Of a stretch of DNA of 9,303 nucleotides, positions 1 through 7,939 are shown one piece after another. The stretch is from an uncultured Lachnospiraceae bacterium. Its GTDB lineage: Bacteria > Bacillota > Clostridia > Lachnospirales > Lachnospiraceae. Position 1 is the stretch's first letter, and every line of letters begins with the position of its first letter. A program made the translations under genes and the position numbers. A model generated the notes under the pieces. The model was not told the origin of the DNA, made no database searches, and was given only the letters and a program-made list of their open reading frames with translations. The stretch is from assembly GCA_947594335.1 (NCBI GenBank), contig CANQEC010000085.1, forward strand, positions 1-9,303, written 5' to 3'.

Positions 1-3000
1 ACGTCTGTCCCGCGCCGAAGATCACTTCCGTATATTTATGCGCCTTGCTCTGGTACTCGCCGGAAAAATTCAAATCGATATCCGGCTCCTTGTTTCCTTT
101 AAAACCGAGAAATGTTTCAAACGGAATATCAAACCCGTCCTTTTTCAGCTTTGCCCCGCAGACGGGACAGTTTTTGTCCGGCATATCGCAGCCGGCCATA
201 CCGGAAAATCTCTTAACTTCCTCGGAATCGAAATCACTGTAATGGCACTCGCTGCAGTAGTAGTGCGGATGCAGAGGATTCACCTCTGTGATGCCTGCCA
301 TTGTCGCGACGAGCGACGAACCGACGGAGCCGCGGGAGCCAACCAGATAACCGTCCGCATTCGACTTCCACACCAGTTTCTGCGCGATAATATACATCAC
401 GGCGAAGCCGTTCGAGATGATCGAGTGCAGTTCCCGCTCAAGCCGCTCCTTTACAACAGGCGGAAGCGGATCTCCGTAAACCTCATACGCCTTGTCGTAG
501 CACAGCGTCCGCAGCATCTGATCCGAATTTTCGATGACCGGCGGACACTTGTCCGGCCTCACAGGCGAGATGCGCTCGCATTCGGCCGCGATCTTCCTTG
601 TGTTGGTCACCACAACCTCGTACGCCTTTTCGGCTCCGAGGTATTCAAATTCCTTCAGCATCTCTTCCGTCGTCCGAAGATACAGCGGCGCCTGATCATC
701 TGCGTCCTTAAAGCCCTTGAAGCCCATGATGACTCTGCGGTAAATCTCATCCTCCGGATTGAGGAAATGCACGTCGCAGGTGGCGGCAACCGGCTTGCCA
801 AACTGTTCGCCAAGTTCTACGATCCGGCGGTTCAGATTCCGCAGATCCTCCACTGTTTTTCGATCTTCATAATCCTCCTTCGTCATGAACATGTTGTTCC
901 CGAGCGGCTGGATCTCAAGATAATCATAAAAACTGACAAGCCGCGCAATCTCCTGCTCGGACGCGTTCCCAAGCAGAGCACGGAAAAGCTCTCCCGCTTC
1001 GCAGGCCGAACCGAGAATCAGCCCCTCCCTGTATTTTTCCAGGAGGCTCTTCGGAATACGCGGACGGCGGCTGTAATAGTCAAGATGCGACAGCGATACC
1101 AGGCGGTACAGATTGATCCGCCCGATCTCATTTTTCGCAAGCAGGATCGCGTGAAACGTCGGCAGCTTTTTGATCTGCTCTTTGGAGGAACGGCCAAGCT
1201 CATTCAGCCCTTCGAGCGTCGTGACCTCCCGGACGTGCAGCATGCTGATAAAACGCACAAAAATCTCCGCCGTGCAGGCCGCGTCGTCCACCGCCCTGTG
1301 GTGATGATCCAGGGAAATATTCAGCGCCTTCGCCACGGTATCCAGCTTATATTTGCTGATCTGCGGCAGAAGCACGCGGGCCATGGAAACCGTATCGACA
1401 ACCGTCTTATCACAGGGAAGGCCCAGGCGGCTGCAGTTTTCCGCAATGAAGCTCATATCAAACGACGCATTGTGCGCCACCATCACGCACCCCTTGCAGA
1501 ACTCCATAAAACGCGGCAGGATCTGCGCAATCTCCGGCGCATCCATGACCATCTCGTCGCTGATATGCGTCAGCTCCTCGATTTTGAACGGAATCGGAAT
1601 CCGGGGATTGACAAACGTGCTGAACCGCTCTGTAATCTGCCCTTTTTCAACCTTTACCGCCCCGATCTCGATAATCTGATTCGCAAGAGGGGAAAGTCCG
1701 GTCGTCTCAAGGTCGAACACGACGAACGAATCCTCAAGCGACTGGCCCTTCAGATTGGAGACAATCTCCTTCAGGTCATCCACAAGATATGCCTCCATCC
1801 CGTAGATCACCTTGAAATCACTGTCCTTTGGCACCGCGTGGTTCGCGTCCGGGAAGGCCTGCACAGCGCCGTGATCCGTGATCGCGATCGCCTCATGTCC
1901 CCATTCCATGGCGCGGCCGATGATGTCCTTCACATCCGTAACCCCGTCCATATCGCTCATTTTCGTATGGCAGTGAAGCTCCACCCGTTTTTGGGGAGCC
2001 ATGTCAACACGCTTCACCCGAAAATCCGGTATTTTTTTAATTCCTGAGACGGAACCCAGCAGAAGCTGACTGTCGAACCGGTCGATTACGGTAATCCCCC
2101 GCACTCTGTAAAAGCCGCCCTTCTGAAGCGATTTCGTCAGCTCCTCGACCTGTTCCTTCGCTAGAAACATCTTGACTCCGATCGTGTCAGTGAAATCCGT
2201 GATATCGAACATCAGTATCATTCTGTTGTCGCGCAGCTCCCTGCTGTCGATCGCAATAAGCTGCCCCCGGACGATAACCTCTCCGATCGGTTCACTGATC
2301 TTCTCGATTGCCAGATCCTCCCCGTCAAAATCGCGTCCGTAAATCACATCTGGACTGCCTGATCTGACAAGAGGACGGGCCCCCGGCAAAAAGACGGAGC
2401 TCTTTCGAAAAGCGGCCGCGGTTTTTCCCCTGCCGCTCTTTTTTCCCCCGGCATTCTTCCGGCTGCCTTTTGTCTTCCTGGATCCGCCCGGTCCGCCGAT
2501 CCATTCTTCCTCTTCTCCCCCGGAGTTTTCCTTCTGCTTTAAGGAAGCATATCTGCGGTATATCTCGGCCGCCTCCTGCTCCAGCTCCTGCTCATAAAGC
2601 TTTCTCGCGGGGCTTTCATCCTTATCCGCCTTTTCACGCTGAGCATAAACCTTCAGGGAAAGACCGCACCGCTCGCAGAAAATTTTTTCCAGGATCCGAA
2701 GCAGCTCCTGTTCTCTGCTGCCCGCAAGCACATCATCCTTCAGCGTGAGCAGCAGCGTATCGTCATCCGTAAATTCCTTTTTCGCGCCGCGCAGCATATT
2801 ATAGAGCAATATGTTATAATTACGCAGCTCCGTCAGGATACTGTCCTCGTAAGCAGGCAGAAGATTTTTCGCCGTATACTGCCGCGAAAGCAGAAATTTC
2901 TCAATGATCCTGACCTCCATCGGAACATCAGAAAAAAGCTGATGTTTCACAGCCTGTTCTGTCTCATAGATATATTTTTTCTGAATCAGCTTTTCACTTT

Positions 3001-3130
3001 CCAGATAAATCTTCAGCTGATTTTTCCCGCGGTTCATCGTAATACGGCTGACGCTGGAGTGCTCCAGCAGACTCTTCGTCTGACCGGACAGCTCCAGCGC
3101 AGGAAACACATCATAAAAAGGTTTTGTCAT
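1..3130 (-). CDS. polC: DNA polymerase III PolC-type alpha subunit (3' end cut by window)
   Basis: This is the Gram-positive replicative DNA polymerase with built-in 3'-5' proofreading; it acts at the replication fork with the sliding clamp. The window holds 1043 codons from the ATG at 3130; the family is about 1440 residues, so roughly the last quarter is missing. Domains in order: an N-terminal domain (about 1-200); a low-complexity linker (about 203-245, acidic then G/K/R-rich); an OB fold (about 280-360); the first PHP half with H386-x-H388 and D419-H420; an inserted DEDDh exonuclease with D473/E475, D558, H611 and D616 all intact; the second PHP half; a Cys zinc site (C959, C962, C988, C991, with an extra C981); and the start of the polymerase palm, PDIDLNFSGEY, giving catalytic D1017 and D1019. 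The third catalytic Asp lies outside the window. The start is fixed by GGGAGAGGG six nt upstream, inside the end of ispG. Identification is very secure. Confidence 0.98.
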   Translation of the reverse strand, partial: MTKPFYDVFPALELSGQTKSLLEHSSVSRITMNRGKNQLKIYLESEKLIQKKYIYETEQAVKHQLFSDVPMEVRIIEKFLLSRQYTAKNLLPAYEDSILTELRNYNILLYNMLRGAKKEFTDDDTLLLTLKDDVLAGSREQELLRILEKIFCERCGLSLKVYAQREKADKDESPARKLYEQELEQEAAEIYRRYASLKQKENSGGEEEEWIGGPGGSRKTKGSRKNAGGKKSGRGKTAAAFRKSSVFLPGARPLVRSGSPDVIYGRDFDGEDLAIEKISEPIGEVIVRGQLIAIDSRELRDNRMILMFDITDFTDTIGVKMFLAKEQVEELTKSLQKGGFYRVRGITVIDRFDSQLLLGSVSGIKKIPDFRVKRVDMAPQKRVELHCHTKMSDMDGVTDVKDIIGRAMEWGHEAIAITDHGAVQAFPDANHAVPKDSDFKVIYGMEAYLVDDLKEIVSNLKGQSLEDSFVVFDLETTGLSPLANQIIEIGAVKVEKGQITERFSTFVNPRIPIPFKIEELTHISDEMVMDAPEIAQILPRFMEFCKGCVMVAHNASFDMSFIAENCSRLGLPCDKTVVDTVSMARVLLPQISKYKLDTVAKALNISLDHHHRAVDDAACTAEIFVRFISMLHVREVTTLEGLNELGRSSKEQIKKLPTFHAILLAKNEIGRINLYRLVSLSHLDYYSRRPRIPKSLLEKYREGLILGSACEAGELFRALLGNASEQEIARLVSFYDYLEIQPLGNNMFMTKEDYEDRKTVEDLRNLNRRIVELGEQFGKPVAATCDVHFLNPEDEIYRRVIMGFKGFKDADDQAPLYLRTTEEMLKEFEYLGAEKAYEVVVTNTRKIAAECERISPVRPDKCPPVIENSDQMLRTLCYDKAYEVYGDPLPPVVKERLERELHSIISNGFAVMYIIAQKLVWKSNADGYLVGSRGSVGSSLVATMAGITEVNPLHPHYYCSECHYSDFDSEEVKRFSGMAGCDMPDKNCPVCGAKLKKDGFDIPFETFLGFKGNKEPDIDLNFSGEYQSKAHKYTEVIFGAGQT
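2411..2444 (-). other. Slippery-type heptamer plus hairpin within polC linker
   Basis: The polC codons GGA AAA AAG (residues 229-231) contain A AAA AAG at 2444-2438 in the phase needed for -1 slippage. AGCGGC (2437-2432) is the exact reverse complement of GCCGCT (2416-2411), giving a 6-bp GC-rich stem with a 15-nt loop, extendable by G-U and two A-U pairs into the slippery bases. The spacer is zero, unlike the few nt usual at known sites. A -1 shift would end after about 36 further codons, leaving only the N-terminal domain. This may simply reflect a Lys/Gly-rich linker. Confidence 0.3.
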
Positions 3131-3131
3131 C

Positions 3132-4190
3132 TTATTCCCTCTCCCAGGCAAGAAGTTCTTCGCGAAGGGCGGATACAAGCTCCGCCTCCGGAACCTTGCG
3201 CACTGCTTCACCCTTTTTGATCAGAAGCCCTTCTCCTTTGCCTCCGGCAATCCCGATGTCGGCCTCCTTTGCCTCCCCGGGACCGTTCACAATACATCCC
3301 ATGACCGCCACCTTGATATCGAGAGGAATATCCTCCACCATCGTCTCCACCTGGCTGGCGAGGCTGATCAGATCGATCTTCGTACGCCCGCAGGTCGGGC
3401 AGGAGATGACCTCGATCCCTCCTTTCCGCAGCCCGAGCGTGCGCAGAATCAGCTTTGCCGATTTGATCTCCTCCAGCGGATCGCCGGTCAGAGAGACGCG
3501 GATCGTATCCCCGATCCCTTGTGAGAGGATGATTCCAAGACCGACGGCGGACTTGATATTTCCGGACAGCAGCGTACCCGCCTCCGTGATCCCGACATGC
3601 AGAGGATACTGCGTCTTTTTGGCAAGCAGCTCATGCGCGCGCGCGCAGAGCATGACGTTTGAGGACTTGATGCTGATCACAAGATTATCATACCCCATGT
3701 CCTCGATCACCGCAGTCTGACGCAGCGCGCTCTCCACAAGCCCTTCTGCGGTCACGCCGTGATCCCTTTCAAGGATATCCTTCTCAAGGGAACCGCTGTT
3801 CACGCCGACGCGGATCGGTATCCTCCTCTCCCGCGCCGCGTCAACAACCGCGCGCACACGGCTGCGGTCCCCGATATTTCCCGGATTGATCCGGATCTTG
3901 TCAGCCCCCGCCTCAATCGCGGCAATGGCCAGTTTATAGTCAAAATGAATATCCGCAACCAGCGGAATCCTTATCTGCTGTTTAATCTGCGTCAGAGCCT
4001 GCGCGGCCTCCCTGGTGGGAACCGCGCAGCGGATGATATCGCAGCCCGCCGCCTCGAGTCTTTTTATCTGGGCGATGGTCGCTTCAGCATCCTCCGTCCT
4101 CGTGTTCGTCATCGACTGAATCAGAACCGGACTGCCTCCGCCAATAATTCTGTCTCCGATCTGGATTTTTTTTGTATGCTCTCTGTGCAT
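3132..4190 (-). CDS. ispG: 4-hydroxy-3-methylbut-2-en-1-yl diphosphate synthase (IspG/GcpE)
   Basis: IspG is the penultimate enzyme of the MEP isoprenoid pathway. It reductively converts methylerythritol cyclodiphosphate to HMBPP using a [4Fe-4S] cluster and electrons from flavodoxin or ferredoxin. The 352 residues match the short bacterial form, with no plant-type insert. The N-terminal TIM-barrel part shows SPVLIQSMTNT near the start and VADIHFDYKLA further in. The C-terminal cluster domain has SCPTCGRT (C264, C267) and VMGCIVNGPGE (C299, and E306 as the expected fourth, non-Cys ligand), so the cluster site is complete. The ATG at 4190 is preceded by GAGG at 7 nt. The stop TAA is one base from the polC ATG, so translation of polC is probably coupled to ispG. 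The gene follows ppk1 after 20 nt, whereas rseP and dxr are the usual upstream neighbours in Clostridia as I know them. Confidence 0.97.
   Translation of the reverse strand: MHREHTKKIQIGDRIIGGGSPVLIQSMTNTRTEDAEATIAQIKRLEAAGCDIIRCAVPTREAAQALTQIKQQIRIPLVADIHFDYKLAIAAIEAGADKIRINPGNIGDRSRVRAVVDAARERRIPIRVGVNSGSLEKDILERDHGVTAEGLVESALRQTAVIEDMGYDNLVISIKSSNVMLCARAHELLAKKTQYPLHVGITEAGTLLSGNIKSAVGLGIILSQGIGDTIRVSLTGDPLEEIKSAKLILRTLGLRKGGIEVISCPTCGRTKIDLISLASQVETMVEDIPLDIKVAVMGCIVNGPGEAKEADIGIAGGKGEGLLIKKGEAVRKVPEAELVSALREELLAWERE
3137..3145 (-). promoter_or_regulatory. Ribosome binding site of polC inside ispG
   Basis: GGGAGAGGG lies within the last codons of ispG, six nt before the polC ATG at 3130. 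The ispG stop and polC start read TAA-G-ATG. This fixes the polC start and implies that ribosomes finishing ispG can restart on polC. Confidence 0.8.
3635..3646. repeat. (GC)6 dinucleotide run inside ispG
   Basis: Twelve bases of alternating G and C encode part of LCARAHE in ispG. The reading frame is intact. Such runs can slip during replication or adopt Z-form DNA, but nothing here shows that either is used. Confidence 0.6.
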
Positions 4191-4197
4191 GCGTCCG

Positions 4198-4201
4198 CCT
4201 C
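4198..4201 (-). promoter_or_regulatory. Weak ribosome binding site of ispG
   Basis: GAGG lies seven nt before the ispG ATG, in the 20-nt gap after the ppk1 stop. It is weaker than the sites of its neighbours, which may lower ispG translation or make it depend on coupling to ppk1. Confidence 0.5.
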
Positions 4202-4210
4202 GCTTTTTCT

Positions 4211-6334
4211 TTAGTCTTCCGCCTCCATGGGGATGAAAACTCTTGTCTGCACGGGATCTGGCTCGCGCCAGGCCCGCCTCCTTGCTTCTTCACAGAAATA
4301 ATCATGGCAGTTCAGAAGCACCTTGCCGCGTTTGTCAATCTTCTCATAGCTCCCGTCCGGCTGCATGATATGCGCCTTCACGTTGTCCTCCAGCTGAATA
4401 TCGAGGATATGGCGCACTTCCTCGCGGATCTTGTCATCTTCAACCGGGAAGAGGATCTCCACGCGCTTGTCCAGATTTCTCGGCATCCAGTCCGCGCTCG
4501 CCATATAAAACTCCTCGTCGCCGCCGTTCATAAAATAGAAGATCCGTGCGTGTTCCAGGAAATTGCCGACGATGGAGCGCACCGTGATATTCTCGCTCAC
4601 GCCGGGAATCCCGACTTTCAGGCAGCAGATGCCGCGCACGATCAGATCGATCTTCACGCCCGCCGACGACGCCTGATACAGCGCGTCGATGATCTCCTTG
4701 TCGCACAGAGAATTCATCTTCGCAATGATCCGCGCCGGCTTGCCGTCGCGCGCATGCTGCGTTTCCCGCTCGATCAGGCGCATGAAACGGCCGCGCAGCC
4801 AGATCGGGGCCAGCGAAAGCCGGTTCCAGCTCTTCGGCTCCGAATAGCCGGACAGCATGTTGAAAACGGCGGTCGCATCCTCTCCGATCGGTTCCGAACA
4901 GGTCAGGATGCCGCAGTCCGTGTAAAGCTTCGCCGTGGAATCGTTGTAGTTGCCTGTCCCAAGATGAACATAACGGCGGATTCCGTCCTCCTCACTGCGG
5001 ACCACAAGCGTAATCTTGCTGTGCGTCTTCAGTCCATGAAGGCCATAAATAACATGACATCCGGCCTTCTCAAGCATCTTTGCCCAGATGATATTGTGCT
5101 CCTCGTCAAAACGCGCCTTCAGCTCGACAAGCACGGAGACCTGCTTGCCGTTCTCCGCCGCCTGCGCGAGCGCCGCCACGATCGGCGAATTGCCGCTGAC
5201 ACGGTACAGCGTCTGCTTGATCGCAAGCACATCCGGATCGACGGCAGCCTGCTTTACAAACTGGACAACAGGATCGAACGTCATGTACGGATGATGGAGC
5301 AGAATATCCCCCTTTCGGATCTGGGTAAAGATATCCTCCTCGTCATTCATCCCCGGCACCGGCTGCGGACTGTACGGCGCATAGCGGTATTTGTCCATAC
5401 CCTCGATTCCGTACAGCTTCATCAGAAATGTCAGATCCAGCGGCCCGCTGATCCGATAGAGGTCCTCTTCTTTTACATTCAGCTCTTTCTTCAGGATCTT
5501 CAGAAGCTTCGGCTCCATCCCCTCCTCGATCTCAAGGCGGATAACCTCGCCCCACTGGCGTTTTTTGAGCTGCTTCTGAATTTCCTTGAGCAAATCTGCC
5601 GCCTCGTCCTCATCGATCGTCAGGTCAGCATTCCTCATAATCCGGTACGGATGCGCGCAGACCACGTCATAATTCAGGAACAGCTTGGAAATATTCCGCT
5701 CAATGACCTCCTCCAGCAGGATCGCGCACTTCTGCCCTTCCTTTCCGTCCGGCAGGCGGATGATGCGCGGCAGCACGGACGGCACCTGCACCGTTGCGAA
5801 CTCCGTTTTCTTTTTCTCATCCTTTTTGGAGATCAGGGCCCCGATATTCAGCGTCTTATTGCGGATCAGCGGAAACGGCCGCGACGAATCGAGCGCCATC
5901 GGCGTCAGCACCGGATAAATATTCTCCTCAAAATACTGATCTGCAAATTCCTTCTGACTGTCTGTGAGCGCCTCATGCTCCGTCACAAGCTCGAATCCGT
6001 CCTGACGGAGCGCTGGAAGCAGCGAACGGTTGTACGTTGTGTACTGCTGATTCACAAGTTCGTGGGCCTTCTCCCCGATCACCTTCAGCTGTTCCTGGGC
6101 CGTCATGCCCGCGATATCCTTCCCCGTATACTTTGCGTTCACCATATCCTTCAGGGAAGCGACCCGGATCATGAAAAACTCATCCAGATTTGAAGCCGTA
6201 ATACTCAAAAATTTCAAACGCTCAAGGAGCGGCAGGCTCTTATCTCTTGCCTCGCTTAAAACTCTCCTGTTAAACTCAAGCCAGCTGCACTCCCGATTCA
6301 CAAAATATTCTGGTTTATCAAACATAACTGCCAT
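4211..6334 (-). CDS. ppk1: Polyphosphate kinase 1
   Basis: PPK1 reversibly transfers the ATP gamma-phosphate onto inorganic polyphosphate through a phosphohistidine intermediate. The 707 residues fit the family (E. coli 688). The N domain contains ECSWLEFN and SNLDEFFMIR (N49, equivalent to the ATP-contacting Asn45 of E. coli). The head domain and the two PLD-like C domains follow. R378 (LYRVSGNS), R408 (ELKARFDEEHN), H438 (LKTHSK, the expected phosphorylated His) and H595 (FLEHARIF) sit at a constant offset of +3 from the E. coli active-site residues for R378, R408, H438 and H595, so the enzyme should be active. A Lys/Glu-rich patch (SKKDEKKKTEF) lies in a loop before VQVPSVLPR. The start at 6334 has GGGAGG nine nt upstream, overlapping the ppx stop; Met4 would be spaced too far. 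It is 14 nt behind the exopolyphosphatase gene, giving a synthesis/degradation pair. Confidence 0.97.
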   Translation of the reverse strand: MAVMFDKPEYFVNRECSWLEFNRRVLSEARDKSLPLLERLKFLSITASNLDEFFMIRVASLKDMVNAKYTGKDIAGMTAQEQLKVIGEKAHELVNQQYTTYNRSLLPALRQDGFELVTEHEALTDSQKEFADQYFEENIYPVLTPMALDSSRPFPLIRNKTLNIGALISKKDEKKKTEFATVQVPSVLPRIIRLPDGKEGQKCAILLEEVIERNISKLFLNYDVVCAHPYRIMRNADLTIDEDEAADLLKEIQKQLKKRQWGEVIRLEIEEGMEPKLLKILKKELNVKEEDLYRISGPLDLTFLMKLYGIEGMDKYRYAPYSPQPVPGMNDEEDIFTQIRKGDILLHHPYMTFDPVVQFVKQAAVDPDVLAIKQTLYRVSGNSPIVAALAQAAENGKQVSVLVELKARFDEEHNIIWAKMLEKAGCHVIYGLHGLKTHSKITLVVRSEEDGIRRYVHLGTGNYNDSTAKLYTDCGILTCSEPIGEDATAVFNMLSGYSEPKSWNRLSLAPIWLRGRFMRLIERETQHARDGKPARIIAKMNSLCDKEIIDALYQASSAGVKIDLIVRGICCLKVGIPGVSENITVRSIVGNFLEHARIFYFMNGGDEEFYMASADWMPRNLDKRVEILFPVEDDKIREEVRHILDIQLEDNVKAHIMQPDGSYEKIDKRGKVLLNCHDYFCEEARRRAWREPDPVQTRVFIPMEAED

Positions 6335-6343
6335 CCTGCCGAT

Positions 6344-6349
6344 CCTCCC
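6344..6349 (-). promoter_or_regulatory. Ribosome binding site of ppk1
   Basis: GGGAGG begins on the last base of the ppx TAG stop and ends nine nt before the ppk1 ATG at 6334. It favours this ATG over Met4, which would be 18 nt away. Confidence 0.75.
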
Positions 6350-7893
6350 TATAACTGCTTTTTCTGCCTGAACACCGGATGTACATGGAATACGTCCTCA
6401 AAGAACAGTCCCTTTTCCTCAAATGTCCTTGCCTCCAGTGTCAGATCCTCGCGTGTCGCCGCCGTAATCCTCAGTTCATTATCCTTAAATACCACAACCG
6501 CTCCCGCACACTTCTGCTGGTGCGTCCGGTCAAGCGCATTGACCAGCCGCAGAATGGCAGTCAGCTTCGCGATCCGCAGATAATCATCAATGTTGATATC
6601 CGCTGCCGTATCGAAATCCTCATAAACCGGGAAATTCGTCGTATTGTATTTGACAATATAAGCAATCATATTCTGCTCGGTCTGCGACAGGCCGATAATC
6701 TCCGTTGCCATGATAATATTATAGGCACAGTCCGCCACATTCTCAAGGCTGATAAATTTTCCGCAGTTGTGCAGGATAACCGAGATCTGCAGAAGCAGCC
6801 GGTCGCGCGGCGTCATTCCGTGCACCTTTTTCATGCGGTCAAACACCTGCAGCGCCAGATTTTCGAGCACGCGGATGTGCGGCTGACTGCATTTATACCG
6901 CTTGGAAATACTCCGGGCGGACGCGATCATATCTTCCTCAAAGCTGTGGCTGCACCGGATATACTGATTTTTTTCAGCGTAATCGTAGGCAACGCCTTCG
7001 CTCAGGCTGTAGTCCGGCAGCCAGACTGTCTCAACGCCAAAGCTGTCGATCATGCAGCGGCAGTAGATCGCGGAAGGAACGATCACCGGCGTCATCTCCA
7101 GCGAGATGTCAAAATCCGCCGCAATCTGATCCGGATCCAGATGCACGATCTTCTGATAGATTCCCATGAACTGTTCCTTTGACACAGACGTGATCCTGCG
7201 GTCCGCCGTCTCATATTTCTTCATCAGTTCCCTCAGATTTCCGCCGATGATAATGAGATTCTTAATCCTGCGGTCTTTCTGGTAGAGCTTGTTGAACCCG
7301 GCAAACTCATGGTTCAGGATCTCCGTCACCATCTTTTCAAAATGATTTCTGTTTTTCTCGTAGGGAGCAAGCTTTTCTTTTGTACTGACGTTGCCGACCC
7401 GGATGTTCTGCGTCGTAATCAGCTTATCCTTGTCAAACAGGGAAATCTGCATGCTGGTACCGCCGATGTCAACGATCGCCGTCGCGTTCTGGATGATCGT
7501 CTCAAACTCCGCCGTTACCGACGCGATTGATTTATAATCAATAAACCGCTGCTCCGCGTTGCTTAAAACCTCGATTTTCAGTCCAGTCTGCTTTTCGATA
7601 TAATCCACCAGCACCACGGCATTTTTTGTCTCGCGGAATGCGCTCGTGGCACAGACGCGGTACGATTCCACCCGATAGCCTGTCATGATCCTTTTAAATT
7701 CCCTGAGCACCTGGCACAGCTCTTCTATATTCCTGCTGCCGATCCTGCCCATTTTGTACACGTCAACACCAAGATTCAGCCTCGTGTTGATCCAGTCAAT
7801 CTCCTTCATGCCCTTCCTGGAGGACAGCTCAAATACTTTCATCTCCGTCTCCGACGAGCCAATCGTGATGGACGCAAACATTTTTACTGCCAT
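6349..7893 (-). CDS. Ppx/GppA-family exopolyphosphatase-like protein with C-terminal HD-like domain
   Basis: This is an ASKHA-fold phosphatase of the exopolyphosphatase/guanosine pentaphosphatase family, 514 residues, about as long as E. coli PPX (513). The N-terminal half carries the catalytic-type Glu (E114 in SNAEQRF, equivalent to Glu121 of E. coli PPX) and the second phosphate motif VDIGGTSMQ with D142. The C-terminal part (about 330-470) resembles the HD-type helical domain of these proteins: SVILHNCGKFIS, then LRLVNALDRTHQQK. Several expected acidic residues are absent: T10 replaces the Asp of the first DxGS motif (SITIGSSE), Q149 stands where E. coli has Glu150, the HD doublet reads H375-N376, and N452 stands where a final HD Asp is often found. 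The codons read cleanly, so these are not frame errors. It may be a weak or regulatory polyP/(p)ppGpp-binding protein rather than a normal hydrolase. It pairs with ppk1 14 nt downstream. Start at 7893 is supported by GGGAGAAGGAA directly upstream. Confidence 0.88.
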   Translation of the reverse strand: MAVKMFASITIGSSETEMKVFELSSRKGMKEIDWINTRLNLGVDVYKMGRIGSRNIEELCQVLREFKRIMTGYRVESYRVCATSAFRETKNAVVLVDYIEKQTGLKIEVLSNAEQRFIDYKSIASVTAEFETIIQNATAIVDIGGTSMQISLFDKDKLITTQNIRVGNVSTKEKLAPYEKNRNHFEKMVTEILNHEFAGFNKLYQKDRRIKNLIIIGGNLRELMKKYETADRRITSVSKEQFMGIYQKIVHLDPDQIAADFDISLEMTPVIVPSAIYCRCMIDSFGVETVWLPDYSLSEGVAYDYAEKNQYIRCSHSFEEDMIASARSISKRYKCSQPHIRVLENLALQVFDRMKKVHGMTPRDRLLLQISVILHNCGKFISLENVADCAYNIIMATEIIGLSQTEQNMIAYIVKYNTTNFPVYEDFDTAADINIDDYLRIAKLTAILRLVNALDRTHQQKCAGAVVVFKDNELRITAATREDLTLEARTFEEKGLFFEDVFHVHPVFRQKKQL

Positions 7894-7904
7894 TTCCTTC
7901 TCCC
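7894..7904 (-). promoter_or_regulatory. Ribosome binding site of the Ppx-HD gene
   Basis: GGGAGAAGGAA directly precedes the ATG at 7893, with GGGAG six nt away. The alternative start Met5 would be too far from it. Confidence 0.7.
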
Positions 7905-7922
7905 ATTCTTGCTGAAAACCCT

Positions 7923-7938
7923 GTCTCTTTGCAGAGAC
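7923..7938 (-). promoter_or_regulatory. Short GCAA-tetraloop hairpin upstream of the Ppx-HD gene
   Basis: On the minus strand GTCTCT, then GCAA, then AGAGAC form a perfect 6-bp stem capped by a GNRA-type tetraloop. It starts one base after the larger hairpin. It is followed by AGGGTTTT, which has too few and too distant U residues for a good terminator. It lies about 30 nt before the start codon of the Ppx-HD gene, outside its ribosome binding site. Confidence 0.45.
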
Positions 7939-7939
7939 G

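Noticed and set aside
38..2047. 669-codon open frame on the plus strand
   Set aside because: It is the exact mirror frame of polC (its codon position 1 is polC position 3). It stays open because TTA, CTA and TCA are rare in polC, and it resembles no protein family.
4084..4706. Minus-strand frames 4084-4305 and 4440-4706
   Set aside because: Shifted frames inside ispG and ppk1. The real frames carry the conserved cluster and active-site motifs.
4172..6193. 673-codon open frame on the plus strand
   Set aside because: Mirror frame of ppk1 for the same codon-use reason. It ends exactly where ppk1 uses a TCA Ser codon, and it is rich in His/Arg/Leu as antisense frames are.
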